DNA of 46,321 bases from DASQWC01 sp035640475. Lineage in GTDB: Bacteria > Actinomycetota > JAICYB01. Below the pieces are notes generated by a model. The model was given only the letters and a program-made list of their open reading frames with translations, was not told the origin of the DNA and made no database searches. The position numbers and the translations under genes are program-made. Position 1 is the first letter of the stretch. Each line of letters begins with the position of its first letter. Positions 34,180-41,771 of this stretch are shown here, in pieces. The stretch is taken from NCBI GenBank assembly GCA_035640475.1, contig DASQWC010000021.1, positions 1 through 46,321 on the forward strand, read 5' to 3'.

Positions 34180-34689
34180 ATGACCAACGAGTTTCCCTTC
34201 GGTCGATGTCTCGAAGACTTCACCGTCGGCGACGTCTACAAGCACTGGCCGGGCAAGACGATTACCGAGTACGACGACCACCTGTTCTGCATGATCACGA
34301 TGAACCATCATCCGCTGCATACCAACGTCCACTACGCGGAGAACGCGACCCAGTTCAAGCGCAACGTCGTGGTCGGGAATCTCGTCTACTCGCTCGCCCT
34401 CGGCATGAGCGTGCGCGACGTGTCCGGTTCGGCCATCGCAAATCTCGAGATCGAGAATCTCAAGCACCCGTCGCCGGTTTTCCACGGCGACACGATCTAC
34501 GCGGAGACTGAAGTGCTCGAGATCGTTCCGTCGAAGTCGCGCAACGACCGCGGGATCGTGAAGGTCCGCACGATCGCCTACAACCAGGACGGCCAGATCG
34601 TCTGCGAGTTCGTCCGGAAGGTCATGATCCCGACGCGGGAAGCGCGCGGTTCCGACCAGCCCGCACGACCTACACCGAAGACCGACTGA
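34180..34689 (+). CDS. MaoC family acyl-CoA hydratase (mesaconyl-/itaconyl-CoA hydratase-like)
   Basis: 169-residue single hot-dog hydratase. It contains FGRCLEDFTVGDVYKHWPGKT, MNHHPLHTNVHYAENATQF, VVVGNLVYSLALGMSVRDVSG, the HPSPVFHGDTIYAET motif and QDGQIVCEFVRKVMIPTR. From memory this closely follows the mycobacterial Rv2499c family, which is encoded next to a citramalyl-CoA lyase and linked to itaconate/leucine breakdown; mesaconyl-CoA hydratases are related. With the lyase at 30249 and the dehydrogenase at 32016 it would form a dehydrogenase-hydratase-lyase series. ATG with AAGGAGG upstream. Confidence 0.9.
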   Translation: MTNEFPFGRCLEDFTVGDVYKHWPGKTITEYDDHLFCMITMNHHPLHTNVHYAENATQFKRNVVVGNLVYSLALGMSVRDVSGSAIANLEIENLKHPSPVFHGDTIYAETEVLEIVPSKSRNDRGIVKVRTIAYNQDGQIVCEFVRKVMIPTREARGSDQPARPTPKTD

Positions 34690-34729
34690 CGAATCGCTGC
34701 ATCCGGTCGAGGAATCCCGTACCGCGCGT

Positions 34730-35479
34730 TTACTCGGTCGCGAGAAACAGGTCCCGCCGGTCGCCCCAGTGATCGCGGAAACGGAAGAAGTTCTTCCGCG
34801 ATTGCTCGTCGCGCATCGCCTCCGGTGTCGACTCCCACAAGCGGTGCGTGTGGCGCTCGAGCGGAAGCGTCTGATCGACGATCGTTCGCAAGCCGGCATC
34901 GCGCACCTGGAACGAGAAGTCGAGATCGGCGTTGCGGTACCACTTGAACTTCGGATTAAACAACCCGGTGCGCTGGAGATCGGCGCGGCGCACGGCCATG
35001 AGGTAGGCCTCGACGCCGTCCACGTCGGGGCCGTCGGACTCTTCGAAGTGAAACCCGTGTGCCGATGAGACGCCCCAGCGTCCGACGAGGCCGACGCCGG
35101 GGTCGTCGAGATGGTCTTCGATCGGACCGAGGACGTCTCCCGTGAGCTCGACGGATGTGTCGACGACGATCGCGATCCGTCCCGTTGCTTGCCGCAGTCC
35201 CAGGTTCCGCCCGGCCGCCCAGCCGAGCTGATCCCGGAGCGGGAGATGCGTGACCCGCTCCAGCCCCGCGATTCGCTCGGACGCCGCATCGTCGACGGGA
35301 TTGTCGACGACGACCAGCTCCCAGTCGCGGGGGCCGAGATGCGCAACGGCTGATGCGTGCAGGCGCTCGAGATCTTCGACCCAGCCGTCGAAGAGGACGA
35401 CAAAGGAGGCCTGGACGGCGTCCGGAGCCCCCAGCCGGTCGCCCAGCTTCTGCGGGTGACGAATCCTCTCGATGGTCAC
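34730..35479 (-). CDS. Glycosyltransferase family 2-like protein
   Basis: About 249 residues with a GT-A type fold: QASFVVLFDGWVEDLERLHAS, WELVVVDNPVDD, DQLGWAAGRNLGLRQATG (the GxxxAxNxG-like region of GT2 enzymes), IAIVVDTSVEL and FKWYRNADLDFSFQVRDAG, which resembles the acceptor-side E/N-D-xD motif. No transmembrane segment, so it is probably cytosolic or peripheral. Substrate unknown. GTG 35479 was chosen from the start of homology-like sequence; it has no ribosome binding site. Divergent from the next gene with only a 41-bp gap. Confidence 0.75.
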   Translation of the reverse strand: MTIERIRHPQKLGDRLGAPDAVQASFVVLFDGWVEDLERLHASAVAHLGPRDWELVVVDNPVDDAASERIAGLERVTHLPLRDQLGWAAGRNLGLRQATGRIAIVVDTSVELTGDVLGPIEDHLDDPGVGLVGRWGVSSAHGFHFEESDGPDVDGVEAYLMAVRRADLQRTGLFNPKFKWYRNADLDFSFQVRDAGLRTIVDQTLPLERHTHRLWESTPEAMRDEQSRKNFFRFRDHWGDRRDLFLATE

Positions 35480-35488
35480 AGAACTGTG
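35477..35488. promoter_or_regulatory. Palindrome CACAG-AA-CTGTG at divergent starts
   Basis: A 12-bp perfect palindrome covers the proposed GTG of the glycosyltransferase gene and lies 32 bp before the start of the divergent membrane protein gene. It could be a shared operator, or a sign that the glycosyltransferase starts elsewhere. Confidence 0.3.
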
Positions 35489-35520
35489 GTTGAATGCTCG
35501 CAAAACAGCGCGGGGACGGG

Positions 35521-36318
35521 ATGGAAGATACGCGCACCCAGGATCTGACGCAGACACAACCGCTTCAGACGATCGCGGCCCCCGCACGTCCGCGGCTCAG
35601 GCGAGCCGACCGGCTCCTGCGAACGGTCGTCTTCGGGATCGCTCTGGTCGTCGGCATCGCGACCGTGGTCGTCATCGCGGGCGATGACGGTGTGGAGGCG
35701 CCGAGCCCGTCGGGCATCTTCAGCCCGTCGGGACACCTCCCGAGCACGCCGAACGGGAACAAGAACGTGTCGATCTCGTGGTCGGCCGTCGACGGAGCCG
35801 ACGGGTACTGGTGGGCGATGGTCGAGGACCCGGCCCGCCTGCCCGCCCCGGCGATCCGCCCCAGCGGGAACGACCGACGGGTCTTCTTCCGGTTCAGCGG
35901 CCGCGGCTACTTCGTCCTGCGCGCAGGCTTCCGGGCAGACGGGAAGATCAACTGGTCCCAAGAGGTGCTCTACGGGCCCATCGTCGTCCGCGACAAGGCG
36001 CTGCCCGGAGTCGAAGGCGCGACGACCAGTCCCGGCAGCGCCCCAAGGGGCGCGGATACATCCGGCGCCGACGGCAGCAGCCGGTCCGGCATCGGGGGCC
36101 CGGGAGGCTCCTCCGGCAGCTCGAGTCGTCCCGAGGCGACGGTCGATCCGCGCTACGCGGGTCAGGCCGGCGGCCAAGGGACGGGCAACGGGCAGTCCGG
36201 AGGTCCCGGCCAGCCCGGGCAGCCGGCGCAGCAGCCCGGGGGCGGCAGTAGCAACTGCACCGACTGCCCGGGAACCGACGGGCCACAGGGGGCGGATGGG
36301 CCGCCCGGACCCCCGTAG
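35521..36318 (+). CDS. Membrane-anchored protein with Fn3-like domain and collagen-like tail
   Basis: About 265 residues. N-terminal cytoplasmic segment, one transmembrane helix (TVVFGIALVVGIATVVVIAG), then an external domain with NVSISWSAVDGADGYWWAMVED, FFRFSGRGYFVLRAGF and WSQEVLYGPIVV, which reads like a fibronectin type III-like beta sandwich. The last about 90 residues are Gly/Ser/Pro/Gln-rich and end in Gly-X-Y triplets (GTDGPQGADGPPGPP) with a CTDC pair. ATG 35521 has GGGGACGGG before it; ATG 35494 would add nine residues. No family recognised; a surface or wall-associated role is inferred. Confidence 0.65.
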   Translation: MEDTRTQDLTQTQPLQTIAAPARPRLRRADRLLRTVVFGIALVVGIATVVVIAGDDGVEAPSPSGIFSPSGHLPSTPNGNKNVSISWSAVDGADGYWWAMVEDPARLPAPAIRPSGNDRRVFFRFSGRGYFVLRAGFRADGKINWSQEVLYGPIVVRDKALPGVEGATTSPGSAPRGADTSGADGSSRSGIGGPGGSSGSSSRPEATVDPRYAGQAGGQGTGNGQSGGPGQPGQPAQQPGGGSSNCTDCPGTDGPQGADGPPGPP

Positions 36319-36449
36319 ATTCAGTCGCGCCACCTGCGCATCTTCTGTTTCTGAAGTGATGGATGTTGCTTGTGTGGCGCATGTTAAATTGGCTCCGGCC
36401 TCTCGCGTCTATGCTCTGAATCCGAACACCTGCGAGGGGAGGAGGAGCT

Positions 36450-37331
36450 GTGGCGGCTCGATTTGGACGCGTCATCACCGCGATGGTCACGCCGTTCCGT
36501 GAGGACGGCTCACTTGATTTCGACGAGGCCCAGAAGCTTGCCCGCCACCTGATCGAGCACGGCTCGGAAGGGCTCGTCGTCGCCGGGTCCACCGGCGAGG
36601 CCTCGACGCTGACCGACGAGGAGCAGGCGACGCTCTTCCGCGTGGTGAAGGACGCCGTCGGCACCGACGCGCACGTCGTCGCCGGAACGGGCACCAACTG
36701 GACCGAGCATTCCGTCGAGCTCACGCGCGCCGCCGAGAAGGCCGGTGCCGACGCGGCGCTCGTCGTCACGCCGTACTACAACCGGCCTCCGCAGGATGCC
36801 CTGCTCAATCATTTCCGGCTCGTTGCCGACTCATCGAACCTGCCCGTCCTCATCTACGACGTTCCCTCGCGCACCGTGACGAAGATCGAGGTCGAGACCG
36901 TCCTAGCCGCGGCGGAGCACCCGAACATCGTCGGTATCAAGGACGCCGGCGGCGACATCGCGACGTCGACACTTCTTGCCGCACAGAAGCCGGACGACTT
37001 CGAGATCTATTCCGGCGACGACTCGATGACACTGGCCTTTTTGGCGATCGGAGGCGTCGGCGTCATCAGCGTGTTGGCACACGTGATGGGTGAGCATCTT
37101 CTCGAGCTCGTGAAGGCATTCGAGAGCGGCGACTCCAACCGCGCGCGCGAGCTCCAGTACACGCAGCAGCGAGTGAACAAGACGCTGATGAACGCAAACC
37201 CTGTCGCGATCAAGGCCGCGGTCAACATGCTCGGGTTCAAGGTGGGGGAACCGCGTCCGCCGCTTCGCGGGGCGAGCGCGGAGGAGCAACAGAGCATCAG
37301 AGCTGCACTGCAAGAAATCGGCGCGCTGTAA
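36450..37331 (+). CDS. dapA: 4-hydroxy-tetrahydrodipicolinate synthase
   Basis: Condenses pyruvate with aspartate semialdehyde in lysine/diaminopimelate synthesis. 293 residues, TIM barrel. Signatures: VAGSTGEASTLTDEEQ, PYYNRPPQDALLNHF with the active-site Tyr, YDVPSRT, the Schiff-base lysine in VGIKDAGGD, and GGVGVISVLAHVMGE. GTG start with GGAGGAGGAG upstream. The 131-bp spacer before it holds AT-richer sequence (around 36364-36390), possibly a promoter, though I see no clean -35/-10 pair. Confidence 0.97.
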   Translation: MAARFGRVITAMVTPFREDGSLDFDEAQKLARHLIEHGSEGLVVAGSTGEASTLTDEEQATLFRVVKDAVGTDAHVVAGTGTNWTEHSVELTRAAEKAGADAALVVTPYYNRPPQDALLNHFRLVADSSNLPVLIYDVPSRTVTKIEVETVLAAAEHPNIVGIKDAGGDIATSTLLAAQKPDDFEIYSGDDSMTLAFLAIGGVGVISVLAHVMGEHLLELVKAFESGDSNRARELQYTQQRVNKTLMNANPVAIKAAVNMLGFKVGEPRPPLRGASAEEQQSIRAALQEIGAL

Positions 37332-37363
37332 GAGCCGCAGCAGGCGTTTCCGGCGCGCGGCAT

Positions 37364-37392
37364 CTCAGGATGCGCCCGAAGGGCGTCCCCTG
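37364..37392 (+). repeat. Palindromic repeat copy B, upstream of ftsK
   Basis: Begins with the same 13 bases as copy A (CTCAGGATGCGCC, 37364-37376), then a CGAA loop and GGGCG-T-CCCCTG. It lies between dapA and ftsK and ends six bases before the ftsK ribosome binding site GGAAGGAG, mirroring the position of copy A before pnp. Confidence 0.75.
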
Positions 37393-37410
37393 GGACTGGA
37401 AGGAGTGGGC

Positions 37411-39795
37411 GTGCTCGGATTGCGGAAGAGTGGTTCACGGCGCCCGAGCGGGCGGAGTCGAAGATCGTCGCGTCCGCGTTCGCGCAGGCAGACAGGTGCG
37501 CCCGCACGCAACGCGCGCAAGGTCCGTGATCGTCACTCGGGTTGGCGCGCGCACGCACCGGATGCCCTCGGCCTCGCTGTGCTGTTCGTTGCGATCCTCA
37601 TGGGCCTTTCGCTCGCCGGTGCCGCCGGACCCGTCGGGTACTGGGTGGCGTGGACGCTTCGCGGTGGCTTCGGCAAGATCTCGTATCTCATTCCGTTCGC
37701 GACGCTCGTGGTCTCGGTCGCGGCCTTCGTGCGCCGCGAGGAAGCCGGGCGAATTCTCGTCGGCTCGACCCTGATCTCCGCAGCGAGCGCGGGTCTGGGT
37801 CATCTCATCGCGGGCACACCGCGGCTCGACGGCGGCTACGCGGGTCTCGCATCGGGCGGGGGAGCGCTCGGTGCACTGGTCGCCGTCCCGCTGCGCACCT
37901 ACATCGGGACGTGGGCCGGGGCGCTCGCCTGCGTGTTCGCCGGGACGCTCGGCGTGCTGATCGTGACGAAGACGCCGCTTCGCCGCGCTGTGCAGACGGC
38001 GTGGATCTGGGTCTGGACGGGGATCATCGGCATCGCGAAGGTCGTGTGGGCCGCTGCGCGCTTCCTCGCCGGCGTCGCGTCGATCCGCCGCGAGAAGCCG
38101 GAGACCGGCGAGGAGTCCGAGGCGGCTCGCACACCGATCGACGAGAAGGATCTCCCGGCTCTCGAGGAGAGCCTCGCATCAGACCTCGAAGAGTTCAACG
38201 TCACCGCGGATCTCACAGATCTCACGCCGGAGGCACCGGCGGCGCTGCCGCCCAAACGCGTCACCATCAGCCGCGAGCCGGTCAATCCGAAGCAGGCGAC
38301 GCTGGACCTCAAGCTGCCGGAGGCGTCGTCCTACCGCCTCCCGCCGGTCACGCTCTTCCGCCGCTCGTCGGCCACAGGACGCGCCGGACGCGGGGCCGAG
38401 GAGGTCGCGCGCGTGTTGGAGCGGACGCTGCGCGAGTTCGGCGTGGACGCGGCGGTCGCGGCGATGACGCGCGGTCCGACCGTGACGCGGTTCGAGGTGG
38501 AGCTCGCGGCCGGCGTGAAGGTGTCGCAGGTGCTGCGCTTGGCCGACGACATTGCCTACGCGCTCGGCTCCCCGGACGTCCGGCTGATCGCGCCGATCCC
38601 GGGCAAGTCGGCCATCGGCGTCGAGGTGCCGAACCGCGACCGCGAGCTCGTGCTCGTCGGCGACGTCGTCCAGTCGAGCGTGTGGGACGACGAGCGCCAT
38701 CCCCTCGTGTGCGCGCTCGGCAAAGGCGACTCCGGCCAGCCGGTCGTCATCAACCTCGCCGAGATGCCGCACTTGCTCATCGCGGGGGCGACGGGAGCCG
38801 GGAAATCGTCCTGCCTGAACGCGCTGATCTCGTCACTGCTCGCGCGCGCTCGTCCCGATCAAGTTCGCCTCGTGCTCATCGATCCCAAGATGGTCGAGCT
38901 GTCGCACTTCGCCGACCTGCCGCATCTGGCCTCACCGGTCGTCACGCATCCCAAGCGTGCTGCGGAGACGCTCGGCTGGGTCGTCCGCGAGATGGAGCGG
39001 CGCTACGAGCTGCTGTCGAGCGTCGGTCAGCGGAACATCGACTTCTACAACGAAGCGGTTCGTACGGGACAGGTGCCTCCGGATCCCGGCGGCGGCGAGC
39101 CGGAGGACCTCCCGTACATCGTCGTGTTTATCGATGAGCTCGCCGACCTGATGATGGTTGCGGCCCGTCAGGTCGAGGACTCGATCTGCCGCATCGCGCA
39201 GATGGCGCGCGCCGTCGGCATCCACCTCGTCGCAGCGACGCAGCGCCCGTCGGTCGACGTCGTCACCGGTCTTATCAAGGCAAACATCCCGTCGCGCATC
39301 GCGTTCGCGGTCGCGTCGCAAGCCGACTCGCGCGTTGTGCTCGACATGGGTGGCGCCGACAAGCTCGTCGGCCACGGCGACATGCTGTACCTGCCGACCG
39401 GAACGTCCAAGCCGCGGCGCGTCCAGGGCGCGTACGTCACGGAGAAGGAGCTCGAGGAGCTCACGTCGTTCATCCGCGCACAGGCCGAGCCCGTGTACGC
39501 GAAGGATGCGCTCGAAGCAGCGACGGCAGACGAGGACGGCATGTCCGACGAGGACGGCGACCCGCTTCTCGAAGAAGCCATGGAGCTCGTCGTTCGCGCG
39601 CAGATGGGATCGACGTCGATGCTGCAGCGCAAGCTGCGTGTCGGCTTCTCACGCGCCGGACGGCTGATGGATCTGCTCGAGCGCCGCGGCGTCGTCGGAC
39701 CGCAGGAAGGATCGAAAGCGCGCGCCGTCTTGATCACTCCGGACGAGCTCGACGAACGCAGCGAGCGAGCCGGGCGGCTGCCTTCGGAGTATTAG
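37411..39795 (+). CDS. ftsK: DNA translocase FtsK/SpoIIIE
   Basis: Septal DNA pump that clears chromosomes during division. About 794 residues: a basic N-terminal tail, several transmembrane helices (from ALGLAVLFVAILMGLSLAG through about residue 220), a linker, then the motor domain. Walker A is IAGATGAGKSSCLNALI (around residues 457-473), Walker B is YIVVFIDELADLMM, and VAATQRPSVDVVTGLIKANIPSRI is conserved. The C-terminal gamma winged helix, which reads polarity sequences, is present (STSMLQRKLRVGFSRAGRLM). GTG 37411 has GGAAGGAG five bases upstream; GTG 37405 overlaps that site and is unlikely. Confidence 0.97.
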   Translation: MLGLRKSGSRRPSGRSRRSSRPRSRRQTGAPARNARKVRDRHSGWRAHAPDALGLAVLFVAILMGLSLAGAAGPVGYWVAWTLRGGFGKISYLIPFATLVVSVAAFVRREEAGRILVGSTLISAASAGLGHLIAGTPRLDGGYAGLASGGGALGALVAVPLRTYIGTWAGALACVFAGTLGVLIVTKTPLRRAVQTAWIWVWTGIIGIAKVVWAAARFLAGVASIRREKPETGEESEAARTPIDEKDLPALEESLASDLEEFNVTADLTDLTPEAPAALPPKRVTISREPVNPKQATLDLKLPEASSYRLPPVTLFRRSSATGRAGRGAEEVARVLERTLREFGVDAAVAAMTRGPTVTRFEVELAAGVKVSQVLRLADDIAYALGSPDVRLIAPIPGKSAIGVEVPNRDRELVLVGDVVQSSVWDDERHPLVCALGKGDSGQPVVINLAEMPHLLIAGATGAGKSSCLNALISSLLARARPDQVRLVLIDPKMVELSHFADLPHLASPVVTHPKRAAETLGWVVREMERRYELLSSVGQRNIDFYNEAVRTGQVPPDPGGGEPEDLPYIVVFIDELADLMMVAARQVEDSICRIAQMARAVGIHLVAATQRPSVDVVTGLIKANIPSRIAFAVASQADSRVVLDMGGADKLVGHGDMLYLPTGTSKPRRVQGAYVTEKELEELTSFIRAQAEPVYAKDALEAATADEDGMSDEDGDPLLEEAMELVVRAQMGSTSMLQRKLRVGFSRAGRLMDLLERRGVVGPQEGSKARAVLITPDELDERSERAGRLPSEY

Positions 39796-39811
39796 TTCCC
39801 GCTTCGGCTTC

Positions 39812-39825
39812 GCCTCCGCGGAGGC
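39812..39825. terminator. GC-rich palindrome between convergent ftsK and beta-lactamase-like genes
   Basis: GCCTCCGCGGAGGC is a perfect 14-bp palindrome in the 40-bp gap between the two stop codons, flanked by CGGC/CCGAG sequence that could extend the structure. It is suited to be a bidirectional transcript-end hairpin, although there is no long T-tract. Confidence 0.4.
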
Positions 39826-39835
39826 CGAGTACGAA

Positions 39836-41143
39836 TTAGTCGCAGCCGGCTGGCGTGCAGCCTTCGGGCGCATGCGGTCCCGCTCCCACGGCGGCAAGCA
39901 ACTCCACCGGCTCGTAGACGGCCGAGCCTTCCCATGAGTCGCGCTCCGTCGACGGCAAGACCAGACCTGCGCTGCGGTAGTGGTCCGTCGTGTCGAGCTT
40001 CCGGTCGGTCACCGCCTTCTTGAGGCGAAGCATGAAGCCGTTGTCGAACTCACCGGAACGGCCGCTCCAGAACGTGACCCGGAAGTCGAGCTCGCGCGAA
40101 GCTTTCTGACCGAGACGGACGACGACCATGTCGAGAGACGGAATGACGTAGATGCGCTGCTCGTCCTGTCCGGCAAAGATGATCGCGTCGCGAGGTGCGT
40201 TCACTGTGACCCAGCCTTTGCCCCGGTCGCGCCCGTTCGGACCGGGAAGCACGTAGGAGTCCTTGCCGTTGAGCCACGTGAGGAAGCCGTACGCGCGGTT
40301 TGTGGGCGCCGACGTCGAGAACTGGCGCATGTACGCCTTGGAGATCAGCAGGCGTCCTCCCCAGCGGCCGCCGTGAAGGACGAGTGTGCCCAGTCGTGCC
40401 CAGTCACTCGAACGCATGTGTAGGTGCGCCCATGCTTCGCTGTTGCCGGCCCGGTCGCGGTCCCACGTCCAGGTGCCCGGGGCGATGCCGATGGGAGTGA
40501 AGAGCTCGCGCTGCGCGAAGTCTTGGAGATCTCGCCCGACCGCTCGAGCGACCGCTTCACCGAGCAGCGTGACGGCGCTCTGGTGGTATTCCCAGACCGT
40601 TCCCGGTTTGTGATCGAACGGCAGCGACAGCGCGTCGCGAACGCGGTCTGGATGCAGCGACGGCCCGTGGTAATCGCGCATCCAATGCCGGTGGAGTCCG
40701 GATGACATCTGCATCAGATTTCTCGGTGTGATGCGCGCATGCGCTTGGTCGGCCTCGGGGAAGAGCGGTCCGATCGGCCGGTCGATGTTCAGCCTTCCCA
40801 ACGTCACCGCGCGGCCGACGAGAAGCGCCGTGACGCTCTTCGTCATGCTCCAGCCGTCGATCGTCAGCTCGGACGTCACGGGATCCAGACGGCTCGCGCC
40901 GGCGAGGCATCCGCGCCTGAACACGAGGACGGTCTCACTCGAGTGGGTCGTTGCGAAGTCGAGGGCTTCCTGGAGCTTTTCCGGGTCGAGGCCCAGGCGG
41001 GCCGGCGCTCGTGCCGTCCAGGACGACTTCGGAACGCCACAGGATGCGGGGCCAGCTTGGGCCGGCAAGGTCGTCGCCACGACGCCGGCGATCACCAGGG
41101 CCGCCGCGATGGATAGGTGAGACAAACGCTGAATATGTCTCAT
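39836..41143 (-). CDS. Secreted serine beta-lactamase/penicillin-binding-fold hydrolase
   Basis: 435-residue exported protein of the class C beta-lactamase-like superfamily. Signal peptide about 1-30 (LSIAAALVIAGVVATTLPAQA). The nucleophile SxxK is S99-M-T-K102 in DGWSMTKSV; the second motif is Y186-H-Q in VWEYHQSAVTLLG, where the usual third residue Asn is Gln. RNLMQMSSGL is also typical. Members include esterases and 6-aminohexanoate-dimer-type hydrolases, so antibiotic resistance should not be assumed. Transcription is predicted from TTGACG-N17-TATTGT with the start at or next to the ATG, so the message is probably leaderless, and two operators overlap this promoter. Confidence 0.9.
   Translation of the reverse strand: MRHIQRLSHLSIAAALVIAGVVATTLPAQAGPASCGVPKSSWTARAPARLGLDPEKLQEALDFATTHSSETVLVFRRGCLAGASRLDPVTSELTIDGWSMTKSVTALLVGRAVTLGRLNIDRPIGPLFPEADQAHARITPRNLMQMSSGLHRHWMRDYHGPSLHPDRVRDALSLPFDHKPGTVWEYHQSAVTLLGEAVARAVGRDLQDFAQRELFTPIGIAPGTWTWDRDRAGNSEAWAHLHMRSSDWARLGTLVLHGGRWGGRLLISKAYMRQFSTSAPTNRAYGFLTWLNGKDSYVLPGPNGRDRGKGWVTVNAPRDAIIFAGQDEQRIYVIPSLDMVVVRLGQKASRELDFRVTFWSGRSGEFDNGFMLRLKKAVTDRKLDTTDHYRSAGLVLPSTERDSWEGSAVYEPVELLAAVGAGPHAPEGCTPAGCD
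41117..41143. promoter_or_regulatory. Operator O1: GTGAGACA-N11-TGTCTCAT
   Basis: Half-sites at 41117-41124 and 41136-41143 form a 27-bp dyad with one mismatch. It covers the predicted transcription start and the first codons of the beta-lactamase-like gene. It shares its half-site sequence and 11-bp spacing with O2. Confidence 0.75.
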
Positions 41144-41145
41144 GA

Positions 41146-41172
41146 GTGAGACAATATGTTAGAATGTCTCAC
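41146..41172. promoter_or_regulatory. Operator O2: GTGAGACA-N11-TGTCTCAC
   Basis: Perfect 8-bp half-sites at 41146-41153 and 41165-41172. The dyad lies 29 bp from O1 centre to centre and covers the -10 and spacer of the leftward promoter as well as the probable -10 TAGAAT (41160-41165) of tetR. It is the expected binding site for the adjacent TetR-family protein. Confidence 0.8.
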
Positions 41173-41179
41173 ACGTCAA
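41151..41179 (-). promoter_or_regulatory. Promoter of the beta-lactamase-like gene
   Basis: On the minus strand, TTGACG (41179-41174) and TATTGT (41156-41151) are exactly 17 bp apart. The start point is predicted near 41143-41144, the first base of the ATG. Operator O2 lies inside it. Confidence 0.65.
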
Positions 41180-41192
41180 GAGGAGGCCGAAC

Positions 41193-41762
41193 GTGACGAT
41201 CAAGCTGGACGAACGGCCGTCGCCGGCCCCGCCGGACCTCCTGCGTCTCGCGCGCCGCCGGTTCTTGCGCGGACAGAAGCTCGACATCCCGGCGCTCGCC
41301 GCGGAGCTCGGCGTCTCTCGCGCGACCGCATACCGATGGGCGGGAAACGTAGAAGAGCTGACCGACCGAGTGATCGCTTCGCTGGCCGAGGACAACTTCC
41401 GCGTCTCGTTCGGTGAGGCTGAGGGCGAGGGCGTCGGGCTTCTGGTCGACGCGTTCCGCCGTGGCCTGCACTACATCGCCGCGGGCCCGTACCGGGAGTG
41501 GCTCTCGCGTGAGGACCCGGAGACGGCGCTGCGCATCGTCGCGTCCAAATACGGGCACGCCCAGCGAACGTCTATCCGGCTGTGGGAAGCGCGTCTCGCC
41601 GAAGAGGTGGCGTGTGGACGACTCGAGCTTCCCGTGGAGCCGCACAAGATGGCCTACGCGATCGTGCGGATAACGGAGTCCTTTCTCTACGCGGATCTCA
41701 TCGCTGGAGAAGAACCGGATGTCGAAAGCTGTGTCGAGATCTTCAAGCTGCTGCTCCGATAA
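41193..41762 (+). CDS. TetR family transcriptional regulator (QsdR-like C-terminal domain)
   Basis: 189 residues. The N-terminal helix-turn-helix is clear in LDIPALAAELGVSRATAYRWAGNVEELTDRV. The rest is a ligand-binding helical domain with FRRGLHYIAAGPYREWLSREDP and a C-terminal YAIVRITESFLYADLIAGEEPD, similar to the QsdR regulators that control a lactonase gene in Rhodococcus. GTG start with AGGAGG six bases upstream. It probably represses itself and the divergent hydrolase through O1/O2, and its own operon includes the MBL hydrolase downstream. The ligand is unknown. Confidence 0.9.
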   Translation: MTIKLDERPSPAPPDLLRLARRRFLRGQKLDIPALAAELGVSRATAYRWAGNVEELTDRVIASLAEDNFRVSFGEAEGEGVGLLVDAFRRGLHYIAAGPYREWLSREDPETALRIVASKYGHAQRTSIRLWEARLAEEVACGRLELPVEPHKMAYAIVRITESFLYADLIAGEEPDVESCVEIFKLLLR

Positions 41763-41771
41763 AGTCTCGGG

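Noticed and set aside
39836..41143. Antibiotic-resistance beta-lactamase call
   Set aside because: The fold includes many esterases and amidases, and the second motif is YHQ rather than YxN, so a resistance function is not supported.
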